Assembly (NCBI GenBank): GCA_964511625.1
Contig: CAZEJG010000002.1
Location: 1-64,000 of the forward strand
Reading direction: 5' to 3'
DNA: 64,000 nucleotides
Source: Pseudohoeflea sp964511625
GTDB taxonomy: Bacteria; Pseudomonadota; Alphaproteobacteria; Rhizobiales; Rhizobiaceae
Made by a program: the position numbers and the translations under genes. The notes below the pieces were generated by a model that made no database searches, was not told the DNA's origin, and saw only the letters and a program-made list of their open reading frames with translations. Shown here one piece after another: positions 16,676 to 25,629 of the stretch (its first letter is position 1; every line of letters begins with the position of its first letter).

Positions 16676-18010
16676 ATGATCTTTGCAGACAAGGCTCTCT
16701 TGCCGAGCGGCTGGGCGGACAATGTCCGGATCCAAATGTCGGATGGGCTCGTGAGTGCTGTCGAAGCCGGGGCGGTTCTGCAGCCAGGGGACACCCGTGT
16801 GTCGGCACTTGTCCCGGGGATGCCCAATGCACACAGCCATGCCTTCCAGCGTGGCCATGCGGGGCTGACGGAGATCCGCGGCGCCGGTCGCGAGAGCTTC
16901 TGGACCTGGCGCGAGATGATGTACCGTTTTGCCCTCTCGGTCAGCCCGGACGACGTCGCCGCGCTGGCTGAAATGGCCTATGTCGAGATGCTCGAGGCCG
17001 GATACACCCGCGTGGGCGAGTTCCACTATCTCCACCATGCCCCCGACGGCGCGCCTTATGGCAATCCGGCCGAACTGTCGGACCGGATATTCTGCGCGGC
17101 CGAACAGACCGGGATTGCGCTGACCCACCTGCCGGTCTTCTATGCGCATGGTGGTTTCGGGCCGAAAGCGCCAGCGGAAGGCCAGCGGCGGTTTCTCAAT
17201 TCGGTGGATCGCTTCATCGATCTGGTCGAGCGATGTGATGCACGCAAGTCGCGGCTGCAGGATCGCGTCGGCTTCGCTCCGCACTCGCTGCGGGCGGCCA
17301 GCCATGAGGAGTTGACCGAGCTCCGCGCGGCGCTGCCGGAACGCAAGCTTCACATCCACATCGCCGAGCAGGTGCAGGAGGTCGAGGACTGCCTGGCGTT
17401 CTACGGTCGGCGACCGGTCGAGTGGCTGCTCGACACGTTCGAGGTGGACGAGAACTGGTGCCTCATCCATGCGACCCACATGACGGAAGCCGAAACGCGA
17501 GGCGTTGCGGCTTCGAAAGCCGTGGCGGGGCTGTGTCCCGTGACCGAGGCCAATCTCGGTGACGGGCTTTTTCCGGCTCCGGATTTTCTCGATGCCGGCG
17601 GACGTATCGCGATCGGCACGGATTCGAACGTGCGGATCGACGTCGCGGAGGAATTGCGCATCCTCGAATACGGACAGCGGCTCACCTCTCGTGAACGCAA
17701 TGTCCTTGCGCGCGAAGGCGGCTCGACGGGCAGGCGACTGCTCGACGCAACGCTTCTCGGTGGCGCACAGGCGCTCGACGCTCCCGCTCCGCAGATTGCC
17801 GCCGGGGCACCCGCCGATCTGGTGGCTCTCGTTGATCCCCTGGAACTGGGGCAGGGCGATGCGCTGCTCGATCGCTGGATCTTCGGCCGGGATGTCGATG
17901 TGAGTGATGTGTGGGCGGCGGGCGCGCATGTCGTGCGCTCCGGACGCCATATTCAGCGTGATGCGGTGCAGGCGCGTTTTGCAGCGGTCTTGCAGCGCGT
18001 CTTGTCCTGA
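16676..18010 (+). CDS. hutF: Formimidoylglutamate deiminase
   Basis: 444 residues of the amidohydrolase superfamily; converts formiminoglutamate to formylglutamate and ammonia, feeding HutG. Metal motif HSH (His53, His55 in MPNAHSHAFQRG), then HIHIAEQ, HATHMT and IGTDSNVRID with the metal/catalytic Asp. Start at ATG 16676, with GGGAG about 10 bases upstream; the extra upstream open frame is unconserved in character. It is transcribed divergently from hutI and convergently with the aminotransferase gene. Confidence 0.95.
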   Translation: MIFADKALLPSGWADNVRIQMSDGLVSAVEAGAVLQPGDTRVSALVPGMPNAHSHAFQRGHAGLTEIRGAGRESFWTWREMMYRFALSVSPDDVAALAEMAYVEMLEAGYTRVGEFHYLHHAPDGAPYGNPAELSDRIFCAAEQTGIALTHLPVFYAHGGFGPKAPAEGQRRFLNSVDRFIDLVERCDARKSRLQDRVGFAPHSLRAASHEELTELRAALPERKLHIHIAEQVQEVEDCLAFYGRRPVEWLLDTFEVDENWCLIHATHMTEAETRGVAASKAVAGLCPVTEANLGDGLFPAPDFLDAGGRIAIGTDSNVRIDVAEELRILEYGQRLTSRERNVLAREGGSTGRRLLDATLLGGAQALDAPAPQIAAGAPADLVALVDPLELGQGDALLDRWIFGRDVDVSDVWAAGAHVVRSGRHIQRDAVQARFAAVLQRVLS

Positions 18011-18047
18011 ACGCGCCGCAGATAACGGGTGCGGGGCTGGCTCCGGA

Positions 18048-19151
18048 TTACAGGATCCGGGCCATCGCTTCCAGAAACTGGTCGTTTTCCCATTCAAGCC
18101 CGACCGACACCCTGATGAAAGTCTCGTAGCCGTCCTGTTTCCAGGGTTTCACGATAACGCCATGCTCGATCAGGCGGTCTGCGATATCGATCGACGGCTG
18201 GCCGCAGTCGACAAACAGGAAATTGCCCTTGGACGGCAGGACCTCCAGCCCGAGAGACGCGAGCTTCTCAGCCATGCGCTCCCTTTCTCTGAGCGTATAG
18301 GCCACGGCCTCGCCCATCTCGTCCGTGTGGGTCAGGGCGGCGAGTGCGGCAGCCTGCGCGACCGCGTTGACGTTGAAGGGTGTGCGCACGACGTTCATGG
18401 CGGCAATCACATCATCGCTGTTCGAGACGCCATAGCCGATCCTGAGCCCCGCCAGGCCGTATGCCTTCGAGAAGGTCCGCAGGATGAGAAGCGGCTTGTC
18501 GTGCCCCGCAAGGCGCTCGACAGCCGAAGCGAAATCCGGACCGGCCGCATATTCCACATAGGCCTCGTCGAGGCACAGCAGGCTGTCCGAATGCTGGGCG
18601 GCCAGCAGGGCGTCGAGTTCGTCCGGTTTCAGCCAGAGGCCTGCGGGATTCATCGGGTTGGCGATCAGGGTCAGGCGTACGGGCCGCGCGGCGGCGGCCA
18701 GCAGCGCTGTCACGTCGAGGGTACGGTCCGGCGTCAGGCCGATACGCGTCACGCTTGCACCCATCATGACGGCGTAATCCTCGTGCAGCGGGAATGACGG
18801 GAAAAGCGTGATCACCTCGTCGCCGGAGCTCAGAACCGCACGGGCGAGCACATTGAGCAGGTCTTCCGACCCGTCACCCAGAATAACGCGACTTGCGGTC
18901 GCCCCGGTTTGGCGTGATATCTCCCCCGTCAACGCGCGCCCGGACGGATCGGGATAGAGGAACGGGCGCGAGATCGCGTCGGTCATCGCCTTGAGGGTCG
19001 CCGCGTTCGGACCGTGCGGATTTTCGTTGGAGGCGAGTTTTGCGATGCGGGGAGTTTTGGCGCGGGCCGCGACGTCGTCGAGTGTCAGGCCGGAGTTGTA
19101 CGGCTTGAGCGTTGAAATTTCAGTCCGGGCTGAAAACCTGGGCGGCCGCAT
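18048..19151 (-). CDS. HisC-like PLP aminotransferase (histidinol-phosphate aminotransferase family)
   Basis: 367-residue fold type I aminotransferase. Seen: KLASNENPHGPN, YPDPSG, NPMNPAG, DEAYVEY and the PLP lysine Lys229 in RTFSKAYGLAGLRIGY, the HisC pattern. Its position inside the hut region, divergent from an SDR gene and sharing a HutC-like operator, argues for a catabolic role. Candidate reactions are transamination of imidazolepyruvate or histidinol phosphate; an aromatic or other amino acid is possible. It is not linked to hisB/hisD biosynthetic genes. GGAG lies 7 bases before the ATG. Family call is secure; substrate is inference. Confidence 0.82.
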   Translation of the reverse strand: MRPPRFSARTEISTLKPYNSGLTLDDVAARAKTPRIAKLASNENPHGPNAATLKAMTDAISRPFLYPDPSGRALTGEISRQTGATASRVILGDGSEDLLNVLARAVLSSGDEVITLFPSFPLHEDYAVMMGASVTRIGLTPDRTLDVTALLAAAARPVRLTLIANPMNPAGLWLKPDELDALLAAQHSDSLLCLDEAYVEYAAGPDFASAVERLAGHDKPLLILRTFSKAYGLAGLRIGYGVSNSDDVIAAMNVVRTPFNVNAVAQAAALAALTHTDEMGEAVAYTLRERERMAEKLASLGLEVLPSKGNFLFVDCGQPSIDIADRLIEHGVIVKPWKQDGYETFIRVSVGLEWENDQFLEAMARIL

Positions 19152-19191
19152 GGCAATCTCCGTTGACTCGCGCGTGACGATTGGTCACTCT

Positions 19192-19203
19192 ATGTATAGA
19201 CAT
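19192..19203. promoter_or_regulatory. Degenerate HutC-type operator between aminotransferase and SDR genes
   Basis: ATGTATAGACAT differs from the GTATATAC core by one base (GTATAGAC, 19194-19201) and keeps the flanking dyad. It lies in the 74-base gap between divergent genes. It is weaker evidence than the three other sites, but its location is what a shared regulon would need. Confidence 0.5.
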
Positions 19204-19225
19204 AACAACAGGAGATCGCGAACCG

Positions 19226-20002
19226 ATGCAAGGTGAAAATGGGAGCCGCGTCGACCTGACGTTCGATTTCACGGGCAAGACCGTCTTCGTTACCGGTGCA
19301 AGCCGGGGGATCGGGCGCGAGATTGCCCTGTCCTTCGCCCGCGACGGGGCGCGGCTGATCCTGAGTGCCCGCAATGCCGAGGCGTTGGAAGGCGTCGCGC
19401 AGGAGGCGCGGGACCTCGGTGCCGCTGTCGAAACCATCCTCCTGGATCAGCGTGATATCGATGCGATCCGCGCGCAGATCGCGCCGCTGGGGCCGATCAA
19501 TGTCCTGGTCAACAATGCCGGCGTCGAGGAAGTCCGGCCGACGCTCGAGGCCGACGAGGCCCTGTGGGACAAGATCGTCGATACCAATCTGAAGGGCGCT
19601 TTCTTCGTCGCTCAGGCGGTGGCATCTAAGATGGCTGCCGCCGGCTCCGGCGCCATCGTCAACCTGGCGTCGCTCACCTCCTATGTCGGCGTGCCGGGAG
19701 CCGTTCCCTACGGCGCATCCAAGAGCGGCATCCTGGGCATGACCCGGGCGATGGCCGCCGAATGGGCGCCGATGGGCATCCGGGTCAACGCCATTGCTCC
19801 GGGCTATTTCCAGACCGACATGACGAGCGTGTTCTATGAGGACAAGGACTGGGTGGAGCGGATGATCGCCAACATTCCGGCGGGCCGTCTCGGGGATCTG
19901 GCCGATCTGAACGGGACGGTGAAGTTTCTCGCCTCCAGCGGCGCGCGATATATAGTCGGGCAATGTGTGATCATCGACGGCGGGTATCTGGCGAAAATTT
20001 AG
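19226..20002 (+). CDS. Short-chain dehydrogenase/reductase (SDR)
   Basis: 258 residues, classical SDR. Cofactor motif TGASRGIG (23-30), NNAG (96-99), Asn121, and the catalytic Ser149, Tyr162 and Lys166 (YGASK) are all present; the C terminus ends CVIIDGGYLAKI. It oxidises or reduces an alcohol/ketone with NAD(P). Start at ATG 19226, with a GGAG further upstream than usual. It is divergent from the HisC-like gene and 94 bases upstream of the ABC operon, which has its own operator. Possible role: redox interconversion of a secondary alcohol before the HisD-like step. Confidence 0.85.
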   Translation: MQGENGSRVDLTFDFTGKTVFVTGASRGIGREIALSFARDGARLILSARNAEALEGVAQEARDLGAAVETILLDQRDIDAIRAQIAPLGPINVLVNNAGVEEVRPTLEADEALWDKIVDTNLKGAFFVAQAVASKMAAAGSGAIVNLASLTSYVGVPGAVPYGASKSGILGMTRAMAAEWAPMGIRVNAIAPGYFQTDMTSVFYEDKDWVERMIANIPAGRLGDLADLNGTVKFLASSGARYIVGQCVIIDGGYLAKI

Positions 20003-20036
20003 GCGATGGCGTATTTTCAGCCAAATTCGCAAAAAC

Positions 20037-20048
20037 AAGTATATACTT
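20037..20048 (+). promoter_or_regulatory. HutC-type operator before the ABC/HisD-like operon
   Basis: AAGTATATACTT, identical over 12 bases to the hutC operator at 9932, lies 48 bases before the ATPase start and contains TATACT (20042-20047) as a likely -10. This is the strongest evidence that the operon at 20096-29096 belongs to the histidine regulon. Confidence 0.75.
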
Positions 20049-20095
20049 TAAATCCGAGAAGTGCTTATCTCCTCCGATAGCAGATTGCAGGGCCG

Positions 20096-21238
20096 ATGAT
20101 GACAGACCAAGCCGCCGCACAAGCCGCATCCACCGAAGCGCCGCGTGAGATCGCGGTCCGTGCAAGCCACGTCTCGATGGACTTCGGCAGCGGTGTGCTC
20201 GCGGTGGACGATGCGAGCTTCGAGCTGGAAAAGGGTCGGTTCCTGACGATCCTCGGCCCCTCCGGTTCGGGCAAGACCACACTCCTGCGGATGATCGCGG
20301 GCTTCCAGAAGCAGACGTCCGGCGAGATCACCATCAACGGCAAGGCCGTCGGCTCCGCGCCGCCGCATCGCCGTTCCATCGGCATGGTGTTCCAGCGGCT
20401 GGCGCTGTTTCCGCACATGACGGCCGCCGAGAATGTCGCGTTCCCGCTCAAGATGCGCCGTTTCGATCCCCGTACCATCCCGGACCGGGTGAACCGTTTC
20501 CTCGATCTCGTGAAACTCGGCGGCTATGGCGAGCGGCGGATCAACGAACTCTCGGGCGGTCAGCAGCAGCGCGTCGCTATCGCAAGGGCGCTTGTGTTCG
20601 AGCCGGATCTGCTGCTGCTCGACGAGCCGCTCGCAGCACTCGACGTCAAGTTGCGCGAGGAGATGCAACTCGAATTCCGCCGTATCCAGCATGAGCTGGG
20701 TGTGACGACGATCAACGTCACGCACGACCAGCGCGAAGCCCTCGTCGTTTCGGACGATATCATCGTCATGGACGGCGGCCGCATTCAGCAACAGGCGAAA
20801 CCGGTGGAGCTCTACCGCGCGCCCAAGAACCCTTTCGTTGCCGGTTTCCTCGGCCTGTCCTCCTTCGTGGAAGGAACGGCGACGAGCGACGGCAACCTGA
20901 AGGCGGGCGACGTTCTCGTTCGCGGCATGCCGGCATGCGATCTTGCCGAAGGCGCGCCCGTGGTCGCGGCGATCCGTGCGGAACAGATCCGTCTCGCGGC
21001 ATCGTCCGGAGAACTCGGAACCTGCGACATGCAGCTGGACGGTACCGTGGTCGACACGATCTTCGAGGGTGAACGCCAGATGTATGTCGTCGATGCATCG
21101 GCTCTACCCGGCACGTCATTCCGCGTCTATCACCATGATCCGGACGGCTTCGGCCTGTTTGGCGTCGGCGATTCCGTAGCCATCGGCTGGAATCGCCGGG
21201 ACCTGAAAATCTTTAGCCCCGCAGCACAAAAGCAATAA
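20096..21238 (+). CDS. ABC transporter ATPase (PotA-like)
   Basis: 380 residues: nucleotide-binding domain with Walker A GPSGSGKT, signature LSGGQQQR, Walker B LLLLDEPLAALD and switch His in NVTHDQRE, then a C-terminal TOBE-type regulatory region (AIRAEQIRL). Powers the importer formed with the two permeases downstream. Two adjacent ATG codons (20096 and 20099) are possible. It is the first gene of an operon continuing to the hydroxyacid dehydrogenase. Confidence 0.9.
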   Translation: MMTDQAAAQAASTEAPREIAVRASHVSMDFGSGVLAVDDASFELEKGRFLTILGPSGSGKTTLLRMIAGFQKQTSGEITINGKAVGSAPPHRRSIGMVFQRLALFPHMTAAENVAFPLKMRRFDPRTIPDRVNRFLDLVKLGGYGERRINELSGGQQQRVAIARALVFEPDLLLLDEPLAALDVKLREEMQLEFRRIQHELGVTTINVTHDQREALVVSDDIIVMDGGRIQQQAKPVELYRAPKNPFVAGFLGLSSFVEGTATSDGNLKAGDVLVRGMPACDLAEGAPVVAAIRAEQIRLAASSGELGTCDMQLDGTVVDTIFEGERQMYVVDASALPGTSFRVYHHDPDGFGLFGVGDSVAIGWNRRDLKIFSPAAQKQ

Positions 21239-21267
21239 CAGCTGCACACCATCAGAGGAGAATACAA

Positions 21268-22365
21268 ATGCACAAGCCTTTTTCCCGCCGAAGCGTTCTT
21301 CGCGCTGGCGTCGCAACCGGCGGCGCGGCGCTGCTCGCCAGCATGCCGACCCGCAAGCTCTTTGCCCAGGAGCCCGACAAGCCTGCCGAAATCATCGTCC
21401 GTGCGTGGGGCGGGGAGTGGGTGGAAGCCTTGAAGAAGGGCGTGTCCGACCGCTTCACCGAAATGACCGGTATCGCCGTGCGGCACGACCTGACCGAGGA
21501 CAATGAAATCCAGCCCAAGCTCTGGGCCGCCGTGGCGCAGGGTCGCGTTCCGCCGATCCACGTCAACTGGGACACCACCACCAACGCGACGAAGTCCGCA
21601 CTGCGCGGCGTAACCGAAGATCTTTCGGATTTGTCGAACCTCGCCAACACTACCGAGCTCGCCAAGCCGGTCGGTCTCGACGGCTATCCGATCGTCAACA
21701 CTTACGGTTACGTCTACGTGCTGGCCTATCGTCCGGAAGCCTTCCCGGACGGTCCGCCGAAGTCTTGGCGCGATCTGCTCGATCCGAAGTTCAAGGGCCG
21801 TATCGCACTCTACAATGACGGCATCGGCTTCCATTTCCCGGCCCAGGTCGCCGGTGGTGGTTCGCTCGACGGCATCCCCGACAACATGGAGCCGTGCTGG
21901 GAATTCGTGCGCGAGATGAAGAAGCAGAACCCGCTTCTCGGCGAAGATCCGGATTTCACCACCTGGTTCCAGAACGGCGAAATCGACGCGGCCTGCACCA
22001 TCTCGACCAACGCGCTGGCTGCCAAGAAGAACGGCGTCGAGCTCGCCTGGACCGTTCCGGAAGAGGGTTGCAAGTTCGACACCGACTGCCTCTGGGTGCC
22101 GAAGAACCTTCCCGAGAACGAGGCCTACTGGGCCAAACAGTACGTCAATCTCGCCCTGTCGAAGGAAAGCCAGCAGGTCTGGCTCGACGGTCTCGGCCTT
22201 CCGGGCGTCGTCCCCGGCCTGACCCCGCCGCCGGGTCTGGAGAACGACCCGTCCTATCCGACCAAGCCCGAGGATTTCAAACACCTGATCCGCATCTCGT
22301 CCGCGGTTCAGGTCCAGAACGAGAGCGACTGGTTCGCCAAGTTCAAGGAAATCATGCAGGGCTGA
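21268..22365 (+). CDS. ABC substrate-binding protein (PotD-like, Tat signal)
   Basis: 365 residues. The N terminus has a twin-arginine signal (SRRSVLRAG) and a hydrophobic stretch ending near KLFAQEP, so export of a folded protein is likely. The mature part resembles polyamine/iron-type binding proteins (WGGEWVEALKKG, ILDP-like LLDPKFKGRIALY). GAGGAG precedes the ATG. Ligand unknown; the context suggests a small nitrogenous molecule such as an imidazole derivative. Confidence 0.88.
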   Translation: MHKPFSRRSVLRAGVATGGAALLASMPTRKLFAQEPDKPAEIIVRAWGGEWVEALKKGVSDRFTEMTGIAVRHDLTEDNEIQPKLWAAVAQGRVPPIHVNWDTTTNATKSALRGVTEDLSDLSNLANTTELAKPVGLDGYPIVNTYGYVYVLAYRPEAFPDGPPKSWRDLLDPKFKGRIALYNDGIGFHFPAQVAGGGSLDGIPDNMEPCWEFVREMKKQNPLLGEDPDFTTWFQNGEIDAACTISTNALAAKKNGVELAWTVPEEGCKFDTDCLWVPKNLPENEAYWAKQYVNLALSKESQQVWLDGLGLPGVVPGLTPPPGLENDPSYPTKPEDFKHLIRISSAVQVQNESDWFAKFKEIMQG

Positions 22366-22484
22366 TCCAGAGCCTCACCGGGCGCGCTTCATAGCGCGCC
22401 CGGACTGAAAACGGTGGCGTGCCGCAAACCCGCTTTGCCGGCACGCCGCCTGACCTGTCACATCGACTTCGGACCGACGTAGCA

Positions 22485-23450
22485 ATGCCCGAAACCCCGT
22501 CCCAGAACGAAGCGGCCAAGGCTTTCAGATACCCCCTGCGGTGGCGTGTCATGGATGCGTTGAACGCCGCACTGGACCGTTTCTGGCCTGCCCGCATGAC
22601 ACCCTACACCGGTTGGGCGCTGATCATGCCGGCGCTGTTGCTCGTCGGCCTCCTGGTTCTCGGCCTTTTCCAGATGGCCGACAGTTCGCTTCATACGCTC
22701 GACCGGTCGACGTTCCTGCCTTCCGAGGCCTACACGCTCGAAAACTACCAGACCGTCTTCGAGAACGGGACCTATGGCCGGATCATCTGGCGATCGATAC
22801 TAGCCGCGGCGCTCACCGTCTTCTTCACGCTGCTGCTGGCGCTTCCATACTCCTACATCATGGTCCGGACCTCGAGCTCCTTTGTGCGCAAGGCCCTGCT
22901 CGTCGTCCTCTTCCTGCCCTTCTTCATCGGCCAAGTAGTGCGCGCCTATGGTCTCCTGATCATTCTCGGCACGACAGGCGTGGCCAACAACGCGCTCGGC
23001 CTCGTCGGCGTCGAGCCGATCCGGCTTCTCTTCAATTTTCCGGCGGTCGTCTTCGGGCTGGTGCAATACATGTTGCCCTTCGCCGTCCTCATGCTCGCCC
23101 CGGCGCTGACCGCCATCCCGCGGGAAACCGAAACCGCTGCCGCATCGCTGGGCGCGAACTGGTTCCGCACCTTTCGCCACGTCGTGATCCCGATGGCCAA
23201 GCCCGGCCTGATCGGCGCCGGTCTTGTCGTCGGCACGCTGGCGCTGACCGATTTCGCCATGCCCGCAATGCTGGGCGGCGGCTCGCAGGATTTCATCGCC
23301 AACGCGATCTACGACCAGTTCTTCCGCACCGCCGACCAGGGGCTCGGCGCGGCGCTCGCGCTGCTTCTCGTGGTGCTGGGATCTGTGTTTGTCGGGATCG
23401 TCATCTCGATCTTCGGCGCCGGAACGCTCGGCATGGGAGGCAAGAAATGA
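22485..23450 (+). CDS. ABC transporter permease (PotB-like)
   Basis: 321 residues from ATG 22485; a GTG at 22419 would add 22 residues and cannot be excluded, as neither has a strong ribosome site. It has multiple membrane spans and the EAA loop AASLGANWFRTFRHVVIPMA. It shares a 4-base ATGA overlap with the second permease. Confidence 0.88.
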   Translation: MPETPSQNEAAKAFRYPLRWRVMDALNAALDRFWPARMTPYTGWALIMPALLLVGLLVLGLFQMADSSLHTLDRSTFLPSEAYTLENYQTVFENGTYGRIIWRSILAAALTVFFTLLLALPYSYIMVRTSSSFVRKALLVVLFLPFFIGQVVRAYGLLIILGTTGVANNALGLVGVEPIRLLFNFPAVVFGLVQYMLPFAVLMLAPALTAIPRETETAAASLGANWFRTFRHVVIPMAKPGLIGAGLVVGTLALTDFAMPAMLGGGSQDFIANAIYDQFFRTADQGLGAALALLLVVLGSVFVGIVISIFGAGTLGMGGKK

Positions 23451-24244
23451 CCGCGACCTCCCAGCGCATTCTCTTCTGGACCATCGTCTGGTTCTGCATC
23501 CTGATCCTGTCGGTGCCGACGATCATCGTGGTCGGTGCGTCGTTCACCACCGCCAACATGATCTCCTTCCCGCCAGAAGGCTTCACCTTCAAATGGTACG
23601 AGAAGATCGCGCTCGCGCGCGATCTGCAGCAGGCCTTCTTCCGCTCGCTCTACGTCTCGACCGTCTGCCTCATCGTCTCGGTGCCGGTCGGAACGCTGGC
23701 GGGTCTGGCTCTGTCGCGGTTCCGGATCCGCTTCTCCAACATGATCCAGGTCTATCTGCTTCTGCCGTTCACCGTGCCGCTGATCGGATCGGGTATCGGC
23801 ATGATGCTGATCTTCGGCGAGTGGCGCATTCTGGGAAGCCTCTGGCCGATCGGCGTGGCGCTCGCCGTCATCAATCTGCCCTTCATCATCTGGTCGGTGT
23901 CGTCTGCCGCTGGAGCGCTCGACGGCGATCTGGAACTCGCGGCGTCGAGCTGCGGGGCAGGGCGGTTCGAGACGTTCTGGTACGTCACGCTTCCAGGCGT
24001 CATGCCCGGCGTGATCACCGGCGGTCTCCTGATGTTCGTGCTGGCGATGAGCGAGTTTCTCGTCTCGCTGCTTCTCACCGACGCGCGCACGGTGACGCTG
24101 CCGGTCCAAATCTACAACAATATCCGATCGATCATCACGCCGGATCTCGCGGCCGTCTCCTCGGTCTTCGTGGTCATCGCGTTGCTTGCGGTCTGGCTTC
24201 TCGATCGTCTCGTGGGCCTCGAAATCTTTCTTAAATCCAAATGA
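23447..24244 (+). CDS. ABC transporter permease (PotC-like)
   Basis: 265 residues, about six membrane spans, EAA loop AASSCGAGRFETFWYVTLPG. The ATG at 23447 overlaps the upstream stop. It completes the heterodimeric channel. A 56-base gap separates it from the HisD-like gene. Confidence 0.88.
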   Translation: MTATSQRILFWTIVWFCILILSVPTIIVVGASFTTANMISFPPEGFTFKWYEKIALARDLQQAFFRSLYVSTVCLIVSVPVGTLAGLALSRFRIRFSNMIQVYLLLPFTVPLIGSGIGMMLIFGEWRILGSLWPIGVALAVINLPFIIWSVSSAAGALDGDLELAASSCGAGRFETFWYVTLPGVMPGVITGGLLMFVLAMSEFLVSLLLTDARTVTLPVQIYNNIRSIITPDLAAVSSVFVVIALLAVWLLDRLVGLEIFLKSK

Positions 24245-24300
24245 GGGTTGGCCGGCCTTGGCCGCTGCGACCTCGTTCCATCTGACTGAAAGGGTCTGTC

Positions 24301-25629
24301 ATGTCCGACATCAACGTCCAAAAACTCGCCGGTCTCGGTGCCGACGAACGTGCCGCGCTCGTCCGCCGTTCGGAAGCGGATCTGTCGTTCTTCCTCGACA
24401 AGGTGCAGCCCATCATCGACGCGGTCAAAACTGAAGGCGATGCGGCGCTGGTGCGTTTCGGGCGCGAACTCGACAAGGCGGCGCCGCTGACGGCGGAAAC
24501 GCTCAAGGTCTCCGAGGCGGAATTCGACGAGGCGTTCACGCTGGTCGAGGACAAGGTGATCGAGGCGATCCGCTTCGGCATCGAGAACATCCGCACCTTC
24601 CACGAGGAACAGGCCCCCGAGCCGATGTGGCTGAAGGAAGTGCGCCCGGGCGCCTTTGCCGGCGACCGGTATCTGCCGATCAATTCGGTCGCGCTCTATG
24701 TGCCGCGCGGCAAGGGTTCGTTTCCCTCGGTGACGATGATGACCTCGGTTCCGGGCGTCGTCGCCAAGGTGCCCAATCTCGCGATTTTCACGCCGCCAGG
24801 ACCGGACGGCAAGGTGGATGCCGCCACGCTGGTCGCCGCCCGGATCGCGGGCGTCGAAACCGTCTACAAATGTGGCGGCGCGCAGGCCGTCGCGGCCGCA
24901 GCCTTCGGGACCGAGACCGTCAAGAAGGCGCAGAAGATCGTCGGCCCGGGCAGCCCTTGGGTGGTCGCCGCCAAGCGCCTGCTCGCGGGCATTATCGATC
25001 CCGGCCTGCCGGCAGGTCCGTCCGAATGCGTGATCCTCGCCGACGACACGGTTTCGGGTCGCCTTGCCGCGATGGATCTGCTGATCGAGGCCGAACATGG
25101 TCCCGACAGCTCGGCCTGGCTCGTCACGCCGTCCCAGCGGGTCGTGGACGAAGCGCTCGCCACGCTTCCCGAACTGTGGGGCAAGATGACCGAACAGCGC
25201 GTCGAGTTCTCGCGCACCGTGCTGACCGGACAGTCCGGCGGCATCATTCTCGCCAAGGACATGGACGACGCCTGCGCCTTCGTGAACGAATACGCGCCGG
25301 AACATCTCGAGATCCTCTCGACGAAGCCCTTCGATTATCTCGGCGACATCACCGAGGCCTCGGAAATCCTTCTCGGCACCCACACGCCGGTCTCGATCGC
25401 CAACTTCGCGCTCGGTCCCAACGCGGTGCTGCCGACCTCGAAGGGTGCCAACACCTACGGCCCGCTTTCGGTGACCGATTTCATCCGCCGCAGTTCGATC
25501 GGCTACGTCACCGAAAAGGGCTATCCGCAGATGGCGCAGGCGGCCAAGACGCTTGCCGAGTACGAGGGCTTCTCCTCGCATGCCAACGCGGTCAGCGATC
25601 TGCGCCAAGAGTATCTGAAGTCGAACTGA
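24301..25629 (+). CDS. HisD-like NAD-dependent dehydrogenase with altered metal ligands
   Basis: 442-residue member of the histidinol dehydrogenase family, a two-step oxidase of a primary alcohol to a carboxylate. Catalytic Glu334-His335 (APEHLEI) and the metal-ligand His266 and His427 are kept. However, the positions of E. coli HisD Gln259, Asp360 and His367 are Glu263, Asn368 and Ala375 (segment NFALGPNAVLPT where HisD has DYxxGxNHVLPT). The protein is therefore unlikely to be the biosynthetic HisD. It resembles the functionally divergent HisD-like group that includes sulfopropanediol dehydrogenase HpsN (recalled, not aligned). Neighbours suggest a diol or amino-alcohol substrate in a HutC-linked catabolic route. 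Confidence 0.85.
   Translation: MSDINVQKLAGLGADERAALVRRSEADLSFFLDKVQPIIDAVKTEGDAALVRFGRELDKAAPLTAETLKVSEAEFDEAFTLVEDKVIEAIRFGIENIRTFHEEQAPEPMWLKEVRPGAFAGDRYLPINSVALYVPRGKGSFPSVTMMTSVPGVVAKVPNLAIFTPPGPDGKVDAATLVAARIAGVETVYKCGGAQAVAAAAFGTETVKKAQKIVGPGSPWVVAAKRLLAGIIDPGLPAGPSECVILADDTVSGRLAAMDLLIEAEHGPDSSAWLVTPSQRVVDEALATLPELWGKMTEQRVEFSRTVLTGQSGGIILAKDMDDACAFVNEYAPEHLEILSTKPFDYLGDITEASEILLGTHTPVSIANFALGPNAVLPTSKGANTYGPLSVTDFIRRSSIGYVTEKGYPQMAQAAKTLAEYEGFSSHANAVSDLRQEYLKSN

Noticed and set aside
24301..25629. Annotation as biosynthetic histidinol dehydrogenase (hisD)
   Set aside because: Two metal-ligand positions and one substrate-site His are changed, and no other histidine biosynthetic genes flank it except a HisC-like gene under a catabolic operator.
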